Shown here piece after piece: positions 7,228 through 16,061 of a stretch of DNA of 64,000 nucleotides (position 1 is the stretch's first letter; every line of letters starts with the position of its first letter). This stretch comes from Tessaracoccus sp. MC1865 (GTDB taxonomy: Bacteria; Actinomycetota; Actinomycetes; Propionibacteriales; Propionibacteriaceae): positions 2,046,001 through 2,110,000 of the forward strand of contig NZ_CP072596.1 in the NCBI RefSeq assembly GCF_017815535.1, given 5' to 3'. Under the pieces are notes generated by a model. That model did no database searches. It worked only from the letters and a program-made list of their open reading frames with translations, and had not been told where the DNA came from. The position numbers and the translations under genes were made by a program.

Positions 7228-8966
7228 TGGCCAAGCCAACGAGCGTCGTCGACACGTCGTCCTCGGTCGAGGCCCACGAGGCCCCCACCCAGAAGACCAA
7301 CAGCACCCCTGGCGTCCTCGGCTGGGCCGACGACCGGCTGGGGCTGGGCAAGCTGGGCCGCACCGGCCTGCGCAAGGTCTTCCCGGACCACTGGTCGTTC
7401 CTGCTGGGCGAGATCGCCCTGTACTCGTTCATCGTGCTGCTGCTGACCGGTGTCTTCCTGACCATCTGGTTCAAGCCCTCGATGGCGGAGATCCACTACG
7501 ACGGCTCCTACCAGCTGATGAAGGGCATGCCGATCTCGGAGGCCTTCGCCTCAACGCTGAACATCTCGTTCGACGTGCGCGGCGGCCTCCTGGTCCGTCA
7601 GATCCACCACTGGGCAGCACTGCTGTTCGTGGCGGCCTCGACGGTGCACATGCTGCGCGTGTTCTTCACGGGCGCGTTCCGCAAGCCGCGTGAGATCAAC
7701 TGGCTCATCGGCGTCGGCCTGCTGTCCATGGGCCTGATGGCAGGCTTCACCGGTTACTCGCTGCCCGATGACCTCCTCTCGGGCACCGGCCTGCGCTTCG
7801 TCGACGGCCTGATCCGCTCGATCCCGGTCATCGGTACGTGGGCGGAGTTCTTCGTCTTCGGCGGCGAGTTCCCCGGCAGCCTCATCATCCCCCGCCTGTA
7901 CATGGCGCACATCCTGCTGATCCCCGGCCTGCTGCTCGGCCTCATCTCCGCGCACCTGGCGCTCGTGGTCTACCACAAGCACACCCAGTACCCCGGCCCC
8001 GGCCGCACGGAGAACAACGTCGTCGGCTACCCGCTGTTCCCGGTCTACATGGCCAAGGCCGGCGGCTTCTTCTTCATCGTGTTCGGGTTCCTCGTGCTCA
8101 TGGGCGGCCTGTTCCAGATCAACCCGGTGTGGGCCTACGGCCCGTACGACCCGGCCAAGGTCACCGCGGGTTCGCAGCCTGACTGGTACATGGGCTTCGT
8201 CGAGGGCGCGCTGCGCCTCATCCCGCCCTTCTGGGAATCACACTGGGGCGGCACCACCTGGACCTGGGGCGTGTTCCTCCCCGGGGTGGGCATGATGGGC
8301 ATCCTGTTCACGCTGCTCGGAGTCTGGCCGTTCGTCGAACGCTGGCTCACGGGAGACGACCGCGAACACCACCTGCTGGACCGCCCGCGCAACGCGCCGA
8401 CGCGGACCGCGCTCGGTGTGGCAGGCATGGCGGCCTACGGGCTGTTCTGGATCGGCGGCGCCAACGACATCATCGCCACCCGGTTCTCCCTGAGCCTCAA
8501 CGCGATCACGATCTTCCTGCGCGTCGCCGTGTTCCTCGGGCCGATCATCGCGTTCATCATCACCAAGCGCATCTGCCTGGGTCTCCAGCGCGCTGACCGC
8601 GAACGGGCCCTCCACGGCTCTGAGGACGGCGTCATCGTCCGGAGCCCGGACGGCGGCTACTCGGAGTCGCACGTCCCCGTCGGCACGCATGAGCAGTTCG
8701 CGCTCACGCAGCACCTGCAGCACCCGGTGCTCGCGCCCGGCGGCGACACGGATGCGTCGGGGGTCGCCCGCAAGGGCGGTATCAGCAGGCTGCGCGCGCG
8801 GTTGTCCCGCTGGTACCTCGGCCATGAGATCGCCAAGCCCACGGCCGTTGAACTCACGGACGGCCACCACGGCGAACTCGAGGTCGGGCGCCACGGGGAG
8901 CTCCCGGCGCACGACGATGACGACGACCGCGACACCCCGGTGCTCGAAGGCTCGACGCGTCACTGA
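7227..8966 (+). CDS. qcrB: Cytochrome b subunit of the bcc complex
   Basis: 579 aa, with the actinobacterial C-terminal extension after the cytochrome b core. Haem-ligand histidines are in QIHHWAALLFVAASTVHM and MAHILLIPGLL...SAHLALVVYHKH. The quinol-site motif reads PDWY instead of mitochondrial PEWY, as in other actinobacteria. It oxidises menaquinol and is the target of QcrB inhibitors in mycobacteria. The last 100 residues are charged and probably cytoplasmic, with an Asp-rich tract (DDDDDRD) near the end. A strong terminator closes the operon. Confidence 0.96.
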   Translation: MAKPTSVVDTSSSVEAHEAPTQKTNSTPGVLGWADDRLGLGKLGRTGLRKVFPDHWSFLLGEIALYSFIVLLLTGVFLTIWFKPSMAEIHYDGSYQLMKGMPISEAFASTLNISFDVRGGLLVRQIHHWAALLFVAASTVHMLRVFFTGAFRKPREINWLIGVGLLSMGLMAGFTGYSLPDDLLSGTGLRFVDGLIRSIPVIGTWAEFFVFGGEFPGSLIIPRLYMAHILLIPGLLLGLISAHLALVVYHKHTQYPGPGRTENNVVGYPLFPVYMAKAGGFFFIVFGFLVLMGGLFQINPVWAYGPYDPAKVTAGSQPDWYMGFVEGALRLIPPFWESHWGGTTWTWGVFLPGVGMMGILFTLLGVWPFVERWLTGDDREHHLLDRPRNAPTRTALGVAGMAAYGLFWIGGANDIIATRFSLSLNAITIFLRVAVFLGPIIAFIITKRICLGLQRADRERALHGSEDGVIVRSPDGGYSESHVPVGTHEQFALTQHLQHPVLAPGGDTDASGVARKGGISRLRARLSRWYLGHEIAKPTAVELTDGHHGELEVGRHGELPAHDDDDDRDTPVLEGSTRH

Positions 8967-8980
8967 CCGCACCACCCACA

Positions 8981-9018
8981 GAATCGGCGCCGCCCACAGG
9001 GCGGCGCCGATTCTGTTC
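8981..9018 (+). terminator. Rho-independent terminator after qcrB
   Basis: A perfect 15-bp stem (8981-8995 with 8999-9013) around the loop ACA is followed by TGTTCTCCC. Confidence 0.85.
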
Positions 9019-9034
9019 TCCCCTGCCGCGAAGG

Positions 9035-9040
9035 TAGAAT
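9035..9040 (+). promoter_or_regulatory. -10 box of guaB1, leaderless start
   Basis: TAGAAT ends 6 bases before the GTG at 9047 and no ribosome binding site is present. Confidence 0.55.
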
Positions 9041-9046
9041 CCAGGC

Positions 9047-10507
9047 GTGCGATTTCTCCATGGCGACCCCTCGTATGACCTGACTTACAGCGACGTCTTC
9101 ATGGTCCCGAGCCGCTCCGGCGTGAGTTCCCGCCTCGACGTGGACCTCACCTCCTCAGACGGCCTCGCCACCCCCACCCCGCTGGTGGCCGCCAACATGA
9201 CGGCGGTCTCCGGTCGCCGCATGGCAGAGACGATGGCCCGCCGCGGCGGCCTCGCGATCTTCCCGCAGGACATCCCCACCGACGTGGTGGCCGAGTCCAT
9301 CACCAAGGTGAAGGATTCCCACCTGGTGTTCGACACTGCAGTTACCGTGTCGCTCTCCACCACCGTCGGCATGATTCTTCAGCTCATCCCCAAGCGGTCC
9401 CACGGTGTCGCGGTCGTCGTCGACTCCAACCGCAAGGTGCTCGGTGTGGTGCACCCGCGGGCGGCTGAGGGCTCAGACCGCTTCGCGCAGGCCCGCGACG
9501 TGATGACCACCGACGTGACTGTCCTGTCGGCGGACACCGCTGCGTCGGACGTGTTCGCCACCCTCTCCGAGCACCACCAGAAGGTCGCGATCGCCGTCGA
9601 CTCGGAGGAGCGCCTCGTCGGCGTGATGACCCCCGAGGGCGCGCTGCGTTCCGGCATCTACTCCCCCGCCGTGGACCACGAGGGCAGGCTCCGCGCCGGC
9701 GTCGCCGTCGGCATCAACGGCGACATCGCCGCCAAGGTCCGTGCCGCGCTGGACGCCCGCGCGGACGTGCTCGTCATGGACACCGCGCACGGCCATCAGG
9801 AGAAGATGATCAGCGCCCTGAGCACCGCCCGCGGAGAGCGCGACCGCTTCGAGGCGGAGACGGGCCGACGCATCCTGATCGTGGCCGGCAACGTGGTCAC
9901 CACGGACGGCTGCCACGACCTCATCGAGGCTGGCGCCGACATCCTCAAGGTGGGCGTCGGGCCCGGCGCCATGTGCACCACCCGCATGCAGACGGGCGTG
10001 GGCCGCCCGCAGTTCTCCGCCGTCCTGGAGTGCGCAGCCGCCGCGCGCGAGCACGGGAAGTCCATCTGGGCCGACGGCGGGGTCCGCCACCCGCGCGACG
10101 TCGCACTGGCGCTGGCGGCCGACGCCGGTTCGGTGATGATCGGCTCCTGGTTCGCCGGCACGCACGAGTCCACCGGCGACCACCTCGTCGACTCCGAGGG
10201 CAAGATGTTCAAGGAGTCTTTCGGCATGGCCTCGGCCCGCGCGGTGCGCAACCGCACCCGTGAGCAGTCCGCCTACCAGCGGGCCCGCGCGGCGATGTTC
10301 GAGGAGGGCATCTCGGCCTCGCGCATGTACCTCGACCCCCGCCGTCCGGGCGTCGAGGACCTCATCGACTGGATCACGAGCGGCGTGCGCTCGTCGTGCA
10401 CGTACGCGGGTGCCCGCAGCCTGCACGAGTTCGCCGAGCGCGCCGTCGTCGGCGTCCAGAGCGGGAGCGGCTACGAGGAAGGCCGCCCGCTCGACCGGAG
10501 CTGGTGA
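9047..10507 (+). CDS. guaB1: GuaB1-family IMP dehydrogenase-related protein (probable GMP reductase)
   Basis: 486 aa TIM-barrel enzyme of the IMPDH/GMPR family with two CBS domains inserted at about residues 95-205 (DVMTTDVTVLSADTAASDV and the following repeat). The catalytic loop GVGPGAMCTTR places the nucleophile at Cys310. The opening MRFLHGDPSYDLTYSDVFMVP is characteristic of the actinobacterial GuaB1 subgroup, whose mycobacterial member has been reported to act as a CBS-containing GMP reductase, not as IMP dehydrogenase. It would therefore return GMP to IMP, with the CBS domains sensing nucleotides. GTG start, transcribed alone. Confidence 0.88.
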   Translation: MRFLHGDPSYDLTYSDVFMVPSRSGVSSRLDVDLTSSDGLATPTPLVAANMTAVSGRRMAETMARRGGLAIFPQDIPTDVVAESITKVKDSHLVFDTAVTVSLSTTVGMILQLIPKRSHGVAVVVDSNRKVLGVVHPRAAEGSDRFAQARDVMTTDVTVLSADTAASDVFATLSEHHQKVAIAVDSEERLVGVMTPEGALRSGIYSPAVDHEGRLRAGVAVGINGDIAAKVRAALDARADVLVMDTAHGHQEKMISALSTARGERDRFEAETGRRILIVAGNVVTTDGCHDLIEAGADILKVGVGPGAMCTTRMQTGVGRPQFSAVLECAAAAREHGKSIWADGGVRHPRDVALALAADAGSVMIGSWFAGTHESTGDHLVDSEGKMFKESFGMASARAVRNRTREQSAYQRARAAMFEEGISASRMYLDPRRPGVEDLIDWITSGVRSSCTYAGARSLHEFAERAVVGVQSGSGYEEGRPLDRSW

Positions 10508-10520
10508 CCTTGACGGGGCG

Positions 10521-11504
10521 TCAGCGCTGACGACGGCGGAAGCGCGGCTTGAGGCGGATGTCCGGCAGGGGCGGTGCCTCCAACTTCCGTAGGGCGCCGC
10601 GGTAACCGCAGACCCCGCCGAAGCGGTCGTCGTCGCGCTGCCAGGCGTCGCGCAACTCGACGATCTCCTCGTGGCTGCGCCCGATGAAGTTCCACCACAT
10701 GACGATCCCCTCCTCGAAGGGGGTGCCACCCAGCAGCATCACGCGCGCCGGCTTGTCGCTCGGGTTCGACAGCCGGAGGTGGTTCAGGCCGGCGTCGCGG
10801 ACGCCCATGACGTCCTTGTTGATCTCCACGCCGTCCATCTCCACCACGCCCGAATCCACCAGCACACCGTGCTCGAACGAGCGGTCCACCTCGAACTCCC
10901 AGTCGGCGCCCGGACGCAGGATGATCTCCGCACCGAGCAGCGGCGTCTCCGTGGAGATGGGCGACGCGTCGCCCACCAGCGAACCCACCATCACCTTGGC
11001 CGTGCCGCCGGGGATGTCGAGGAGTTCCGGGCGGTGGTGCTGGAAACCACGGTGCGTGTCCTTGGCGTGCTCCGGAAGAACCACCCACAACTGCACACCG
11101 TGCAGGAACTCCGTTTGGGGGGTCGACACCTCGGAGTGCGAGATGCCGTGCCCGGACGTCATCAGGTTCACCTCGCCGGGCCGCACCAGGTCATGGACGC
11201 CGCCCGAGTCGCGATGCTCGATCTCGCCGTCGAACAGCCAGCTCACCGTCTGCAGCGAGGTGTGCGGATGGGGGGCCACGTCCATGCCGCAGGTGGCCTC
11301 CACCAGGTTGGGGCCGTAGTGGTCCGCGAAACACCACGCGCCGACGAACGAGCGTTCGAGTTGAGGGATGGTGCGTCGCACCGTCATGGCGCTGGGGCCC
11401 TCGCCCAGGCTCACCATCCGGGGCTGGAGTTGCTGGATCTCGGTGGGTCCGTGGTCCTCGTGCCCGCAGCCCAGCAGTTGGGGAGAGGTCTCGGTGTTGC
11501 TCAT
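10521..11504 (-). CDS. Pirin family protein
   Basis: 327 aa bicupin. The N-terminal cupin carries the pirin metal-binding pattern: HPHTS and SWLFDGEIEHRDSGG, then the GEVNLMTSGHGISHSE stretch with histidine and glutamate ligands. Some pirins are quercetinases and others act as redox-dependent cofactors; the substrate here cannot be told. It is convergent with guaB1 (13-base gap) and divergent from the histidine kinase gene. Confidence 0.9.
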   Translation of the reverse strand: MSNTETSPQLLGCGHEDHGPTEIQQLQPRMVSLGEGPSAMTVRRTIPQLERSFVGAWCFADHYGPNLVEATCGMDVAPHPHTSLQTVSWLFDGEIEHRDSGGVHDLVRPGEVNLMTSGHGISHSEVSTPQTEFLHGVQLWVVLPEHAKDTHRGFQHHRPELLDIPGGTAKVMVGSLVGDASPISTETPLLGAEIILRPGADWEFEVDRSFEHGVLVDSGVVEMDGVEINKDVMGVRDAGLNHLRLSNPSDKPARVMLLGGTPFEEGIVMWWNFIGRSHEEIVELRDAWQRDDDRFGGVCGYRGALRKLEAPPLPDIRLKPRFRRRQR

Positions 11505-11510
11505 GAAGCC

Positions 11511-11516
11511 ACGTTA
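11511..11516 (-). promoter_or_regulatory. -10 box of the pirin gene
   Basis: TAACGT on the minus strand ends 6 bases before the ATG at 11504; leaderless start. Confidence 0.5.
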
Positions 11517-11540
11517 CCCGTCGCCCCCGGGCCCCAGCCC

Positions 11541-11546
11541 TAGACT
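11541..11546 (+). promoter_or_regulatory. -10 box of the histidine kinase gene
   Basis: TAGACT ends 7 bases before the ATG at 11554. This fixes the start well inside a longer open frame that begins at 11368 within the pirin gene. Confidence 0.55.
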
Positions 11547-11553
11547 GCTGGAC

Positions 11554-12804
11554 ATGGTTGACGCGATCCGGGCATTCTTCGGCATGGATGAGGACTACGT
11601 CAGGCCCTCCCCCACGCGGCCCGCGTTCGGCGACATAGCCGTGGCCTCGCTGCTCTGCATCATCTCGATGGCCACGGTGATGGTGTACTCAGAGATCGAC
11701 GACATCAAGGACCACGTCGACGTGTGGCCGTCGCTGGGCGCCATCGCGCTGGCGGGGGTGTTGCTCGCGTACCGGCGGGTCTTCCCGATCACGGTCATGC
11801 TGCTGCTCACCGGCGTGCATTTCATCGTCGTGGGCAGCCTGTGGCCGGTCGTGTCCAGCACCCCGAGCATGCAGATCGTCTACTTCCTCGGCATCTACAC
11901 CGCGCTGGCCTATGCGAAGCGCCGCGACACCCTCGCGCTCGCCGCCGGCGCCGTGGTCTTGGCCATGACGGTGTGGCTGATCGTGGACGACAGCTACAAC
12001 CGCTCCATCAGTCCAGCCGAGTTCCATCCGACGGCGTGGTATTACGCGGCCACCCTGCTGATCAACGCTGCGTACTTCGGCGGCGCCATGTGGTTGGGCC
12101 GCAATGCCTGGCGGCAGGCCCGCGACGCCCACGACCTGGATGAGTCCAAGGCGCTGGTCACGCAGCAGGCACATCAACTCGCCGACCAGGCGGTGCTGGC
12201 GGAACGGCTGCGGATCGCCCGTGACCTGCACGATTCGGTCGTGCACCACATCTCGCTGATCGGTATCCAGACCGCCGCTGCCCGCCGGGCGATGGACGCC
12301 CAGCCGGAGTTGGCCGCCGAGGCGCTCGTCGAGGTCGAGGAGATGTCCCGCAGCGCCGTCTCGGAGCTGCGCACCCTGCTGGGCTCGCTCCGCGACGTCT
12401 CTCCCACCGCGGGGGCCGGCAGCTCCCTGGAGGCCCTCGAGGCGCTGTGTGAGGAGGCCTCGGGCGAGGGTCTCGACGTGAGCTACGAACTCGTCGGCGA
12501 CCCCTCGGGGGCCGCCGAGCTCACCACCACCCAGAGCGGCGCCCTCCTGCGCATCGCACAGGAGGCCCTCACCAACGTCCGTCGGCATTCGACGGCGGAC
12601 CACGCCCGCGTGGTGGTCCGGCTCGGCGACACCACTGAAGTCGAGATCACCGACGACGGGATGCCCGTGCACTGCACCGCCGGCTCGGGCCTCGGCCACG
12701 TCGGCATGCGCGAGCGGATCGCCGCCCTGGGCGGCACGATCGACATCGGCCCCCGGGCCACCCGTGGCTACCGCGTCCACGCCGTCCTCCCACGAAGGGT
12801 TTGA
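11554..12804 (+). CDS. NarL-type sensor histidine kinase
   Basis: 416 aa. The N-terminal half has about five membrane helices (residues 20-185) without a clear extracellular sensor domain, so it may sense membrane state or act with the ABC transporter downstream. A HisKA_3 dimerisation domain follows: ERLRIARDLHDSVVHH with phospho-accepting His226. The HATPase domain contains LTNVRRHS, VEITDDGMP and GLGHVGMRERI. The partner response regulator follows almost directly (8 bases between the stop and its ATG). Confidence 0.92.
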   Translation: MVDAIRAFFGMDEDYVRPSPTRPAFGDIAVASLLCIISMATVMVYSEIDDIKDHVDVWPSLGAIALAGVLLAYRRVFPITVMLLLTGVHFIVVGSLWPVVSSTPSMQIVYFLGIYTALAYAKRRDTLALAAGAVVLAMTVWLIVDDSYNRSISPAEFHPTAWYYAATLLINAAYFGGAMWLGRNAWRQARDAHDLDESKALVTQQAHQLADQAVLAERLRIARDLHDSVVHHISLIGIQTAAARRAMDAQPELAAEALVEVEEMSRSAVSELRTLLGSLRDVSPTAGAGSSLEALEALCEEASGEGLDVSYELVGDPSGAAELTTTQSGALLRIAQEALTNVRRHSTADHARVVVRLGDTTEVEITDDGMPVHCTAGSGLGHVGMRERIAALGGTIDIGPRATRGYRVHAVLPRRV

Positions 12805-12812
12805 TCACCACC

Positions 12813-13472
12813 ATGATCCGAGTCGCACTCGTCGACGACCAGGCGCTCGTGCGCCGCGCCTTCTCCCTGATGCTGAGCGTGGAGGACGACCTCGAACTCG
12901 TCGGGCAGGCGGCCGATGGGCAGGCCGCCGTCGAGCTGGCCACCGCCACCTCCCCACATGTCATGTTGATGGACATCGAGATGCCGCGGATGAACGGGCT
13001 CGAGGCCACCCGCGCCGTGCGCGCCGCGGGCGACACCCAGGTGATCATCCTGACCACCTTCGACCGCGACGACTACCTGTTCGAGGCCCTCGACGCGGGG
13101 GCCGCCGGGTTCCTGCTCAAGAACTGCGAACCTGAGCGCCTGCTGGAGGCCATCCGCACCGTCGCCGACGGCGGGGCGCTGCTCGCGCCGGAGGTCACCC
13201 GCCGCGTCATCGAGCAGGCCGTGCAGGTCGTGCACCACCTCACCGAACCCCATCCTGCCGTCGCGCGGTTGACCCAACGGGAGCTGGATGTGCTGGCCGC
13301 CTTGGCGCAGGGGCTGAGCAACGCGGAGATCGCGCGCGACCTGTATGTGAGCGAGGCCACCGTGAAGAGCCACGTCTCCAGCTGCCTCGCCAAGCTCGGC
13401 GTGCGGGACCGGGTGCAGGCCGTCATCTTCGCGTTCGAGCATGGCCTGACCCGATCTCATCCGAAGGGATGA
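12813..13472 (+). CDS. LuxR/NarL-type response regulator
   Basis: 219 aa. Receiver domain at residues 1-120 with the acidic pair in VALVDDQALVRR, phosphoacceptor Asp54 (MDIEMPRMNG), the switch Thr (IILTTFDRDDY) and Lys in LLKN. The C-terminal LuxR-type HTH covers about residues 150-210 (LTQRELDVLAALAQGLSNAEI through TVKSHVSSCLAKLGV). A TTG at 12801 overlapping the kinase stop is an alternative start, but the GAAGGG at 12794-12799 suits the ATG better. It probably controls the adjacent ABC exporter operon. Confidence 0.93.
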   Translation: MIRVALVDDQALVRRAFSLMLSVEDDLELVGQAADGQAAVELATATSPHVMLMDIEMPRMNGLEATRAVRAAGDTQVIILTTFDRDDYLFEALDAGAAGFLLKNCEPERLLEAIRTVADGGALLAPEVTRRVIEQAVQVVHHLTEPHPAVARLTQRELDVLAALAQGLSNAEIARDLYVSEATVKSHVSSCLAKLGVRDRVQAVIFAFEHGLTRSHPKG

Positions 13473-13503
13473 GGGCTGCCGACGAAGATGTGGCCGCGCG
13501 GGC

Positions 13504-13525
13504 GATGTCCTGACAAACGGACATC
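13504..13525 (+). promoter_or_regulatory. Inverted repeat, probable response regulator operator
   Basis: GATGTCC (13504-13510) and GGACATC (13519-13525) form a perfect 7-bp inverted repeat with an 8-base centre, just upstream of the -10 box of the ABC operon. It is placed where a NarL-type regulator would bind. Confidence 0.5.
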
Positions 13526-13528
13526 CGG

Positions 13529-13534
13529 CAGGCT
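13529..13534 (+). promoter_or_regulatory. -10 box of the ABC transporter operon
   Basis: CAGGCT ends 6 bases before the ATG at 13541; leaderless start, weaker match than most. Confidence 0.35.
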
Positions 13535-13540
13535 GGTGCC

Positions 13541-14422
13541 ATGCTCGAAATCCACTCTGTCACCCGAACATTCGGTGATCTCACGGCCCTGAACGACGTG
13601 TCGTTCAGCGTCCCCGACGGCCGGTTCACCGGCTTCGTCGGGGGCAACGGCGCCGGCAAGACCACCACCATGCGCATCATCATGGGGGTGCTATCCCCCA
13701 CCTCCGGCGAGGTCATGTGGGATGGCCACCCCATCACCGCCGACGACCGCGCGCAGTTCGGCTACATGCCCGAAGAGCGTGGGCTCTACCCCAAGCAACC
13801 CATCCTCGGGCAGCTCGCCTACCTCGGGGAGCTCCACGGCATGACGGCCGCCGACGCAAAGGCCGCCGCCCGGCAACTGCTGGAGCGGTTCAACCTCGGC
13901 GAGAGGACCGGCGACAAGCTGGAGAAGCTGTCGCTGGGCAATCAGCAGCGGGTCCAGATCGCGGGCGCCGTGATCGCCTCACCCAAGGCCCTCGTGCTGG
14001 ACGAGCCGTTCAGCGGCCTGGACCCTGAGGCGGTCGACGAGATGTTCGCGCTCCTCACTGAGTTCACCAAGCGCGGCGTGCCGGTGCTGTTCTCGTCGCA
14101 CCAGCTCGAACTGGTGGAGCGGTTGTGCCACCAGATCGTGATCCTGCGCAAGGGAGAGGTGATCGCCTCCGGCAGCGTGGAGGCGCTGCGTTCGGCCGGG
14201 CCGAAGCACCATCGGATCCTGGCCGGCGCGGACCTGGGCTGGCTCCGCCACGAGGGCGGCGTCACCGTCATCGACCTCGACGGCCCGCAGGCGGAGGTTG
14301 CCTTCGCCGACGACAGCGTGGCCCAGCGCGTGCTCGCTGAGGCCATCAGCAGGGGGAGCGTCCATTCCTTCGGGCCGATCGTGCGGCCCCTCAGCGAGTA
14401 CTACCGAGAGGTTTCCCGATGA
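13541..14422 (+). CDS. ABC transporter ATP-binding protein (NatA-like)
   Basis: 293 aa. Walker A GGNGAGKTTT at about residues 36-45, the family's Y-M-P-E-E-R-G-L-Y segment, signature LSLGNQQRVQIAGAV, Walker B ALVLDEPFSGLDP and the switch histidine in LFSSHQLELVE. A C-terminal DUF4162-type extension follows. It overlaps the permease start (ATGA) and with it forms a NatAB-type ABC-2 exporter. The two-component genes just upstream make it a likely stress-induced or drug-induced efflux pump; the substrate is unknown. Confidence 0.92.
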   Translation: MLEIHSVTRTFGDLTALNDVSFSVPDGRFTGFVGGNGAGKTTTMRIIMGVLSPTSGEVMWDGHPITADDRAQFGYMPEERGLYPKQPILGQLAYLGELHGMTAADAKAAARQLLERFNLGERTGDKLEKLSLGNQQRVQIAGAVIASPKALVLDEPFSGLDPEAVDEMFALLTEFTKRGVPVLFSSHQLELVERLCHQIVILRKGEVIASGSVEALRSAGPKHHRILAGADLGWLRHEGGVTVIDLDGPQAEVAFADDSVAQRVLAEAISRGSVHSFGPIVRPLSEYYREVSR

Positions 14423-15585
14423 CCGACACCCCCCGCACCCGCACCTCACCCTGGATCATCGTCGCCAAGCGCGAGATCCTGGTGCAGCTGACGGACCGCG
14501 CCTTCTGGATCGGCACGCTCACCACCATCGCCCTCATCGCACTCGGCTTCATCTTCGGCGGGTTGCTCGGGGGCGATTCCTCCGAGACCAAGGTGGCCGT
14601 GTCCTCCGACGCCGCTGCCACCGTCGTGGCGATGGCGCAGGAGGAGGGAAGCGGCAACTACACCGCCCTGCGCGTGCCGGAGGCCGATGTCATGGCCACC
14701 GTCGAGGAGGGCGATGCCTCGGCCGCGCTGACCCATTCGGAGGCCGACGGCTGGCAGCTCACCGTCAAGGACCTCTTCGAGGCACCGGATCTCCGCGCCG
14801 CCGTCGCTGACTACCAGATGGGCGTCAACGCCGCCGAGCACAACCTGGATCTGGCCGCGATCAGCGCGGGCACCGAGCTCGAACTCGTGACGATGGAAGA
14901 CGAGGAGGGCCAGGGGATGGCCGTCATCATCTCCACCATCGCCTTCGCCCTGCTCTTCATGATGTCGGCAATGACGTTCGGCATGCAGATCGCCAACTCG
15001 GTGGTCACGGAGAAAGAGTCGCGCATTGTCGAGATCCTCGCCGCCGCCATCCCCACCCGGCAGCTGCTCCTCGGCAAGGTGGTGGGCAGCACGATCATGG
15101 CGCTGGCCCAGGTGGTGTTGATCGCCGCCACGGCCCTCGTCGGCCTCTCGCTGTCCGAATGGAGCAGCATGGTGGGCCTCGTCACGCCCGTCGTCGGCTG
15201 GTTCGTCCTGTTCTTCCTGGTTGGCTTCGCGTCGTTGGCGTGCCTGTGGGCCGCTGCCGGCGCCATGGCGACCCGCCATCAGGACCTCAACCAGACCACC
15301 ACGCCCCTGATGACGATCGTGATGCTGGTCTACATGGCCGGCTTCCTCGCACGTGGCGACGTGGCGCACGTCCTCAGCTACGTGCCGATCGCCTCCACCG
15401 TATCGATGCCCGGCCGCCTCCTCAGCGGGGAGTCCACCTGGCTCGACGCTGGTCTGGCGATGGTCGTGGCCGTGGCGTTCATGGCGCTGTGCATCTGGCT
15501 CGGCTCGAAGATCTACCGCCGGGCCCTGATGCAGACCGGCTCCGTCCTGTCCTGGAAGGACGCCCTCCGGCGCCAAGCCGCCTGA
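14419..15585 (+). CDS. ABC-2 type permease (NatB-like)
   Basis: 388 aa. One membrane helix near residues 28-48 is followed by an extracytoplasmic domain of about 120 residues, then five or six helices from about residue 170. The ESRIVEILAAAIPTRQLLLGKVVG segment after the first core helix is typical of ABC-2 permeases such as NatB and YhaP. It pairs with the ATPase whose stop its ATG overlaps. A terminator follows, shared with the convergent oxidase operon. Confidence 0.9.
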   Translation: MTDTPRTRTSPWIIVAKREILVQLTDRAFWIGTLTTIALIALGFIFGGLLGGDSSETKVAVSSDAAATVVAMAQEEGSGNYTALRVPEADVMATVEEGDASAALTHSEADGWQLTVKDLFEAPDLRAAVADYQMGVNAAEHNLDLAAISAGTELELVTMEDEEGQGMAVIISTIAFALLFMMSAMTFGMQIANSVVTEKESRIVEILAAAIPTRQLLLGKVVGSTIMALAQVVLIAATALVGLSLSEWSSMVGLVTPVVGWFVLFFLVGFASLACLWAAAGAMATRHQDLNQTTTPLMTIVMLVYMAGFLARGDVAHVLSYVPIASTVSMPGRLLSGESTWLDAGLAMVVAVAFMALCIWLGSKIYRRALMQTGSVLSWKDALRRQAA

Positions 15586-15609
15586 GGCTCTTCCCCGGGC
15601 ACAAGCACG

Positions 15610-15642
15610 AAGCCCGCCCCCAGCAGGGGGCGGGCTTTCTCG
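15610..15642 (+). terminator. Terminator between convergent operons
   Basis: AAGCCCGCCCCC (15610-15621) pairs with 15626-15637 over a four-base loop. TTTCTCGTCG follows on the plus strand. It ends the ABC operon and may also serve the minus-strand oxidase operon ending at 15663. Confidence 0.8.
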
Positions 15643-15662
15643 TCGTTTCAGGGGCGCGGGGC

Positions 15663-16061
15663 TCAGTGCTTGTAGTCGCCGCGGTAGAACTCGAGAACCC
15701 AACCGGACGTGGCCCAGATACCCAGCCCGAGGAACAGGATCGTGATCCAGGCCTGGTGCAGTGCGGGGCCGAGGCAGATGCCGGCCGTGACGACCGCGGC
15801 CCAGAAGGGCCAGATCGACTTGGGGGCGAAGAAGCCCATGTCGCCGGCGCCCTCGATGACGTCGGCATCCTCACGGTCCTCCGGGCGGGCGTCGAAGTTG
15901 CGCGCCTGGAGCGTCAGGAAGGCGGCGATGAAGCCGCCGAGGAACCCGGTGGCCCCCAGCACGAACGTGCCCGCGATCTCACCCGACACGAACCAGTAGA
16001 TGGGCGTGACGATCGCGAAGAAGACGAAGATGAACCAGAAAGAGTACTTCTCGGGCTTCAC
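15663..16061 (-). CDS. ctaF: Cytochrome c oxidase subunit IV (actinobacterial)
   Basis: 132 aa with about four membrane helices, starting [19 protein letters not shown]. It matches the small actinobacterial oxidase subunit CtaF, which stabilises the aa3 oxidase. Its ATG overlaps the ctaD stop by four bases. It is the last gene of the ctaC-ctaD-ctaF operon. Confidence 0.9.
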   Translation of the reverse strand: MKPEKYSFWFIFVFFAIVTPIYWFVSGEIAGTFVLGATGFLGGFIAAFLTLQARNFDARPEDREDADVIEGAGDMGFFAPKSIWPFWAAVVTAGICLGPALHQAWITILFLGLGIWATSGWVLEFYRGDYKH

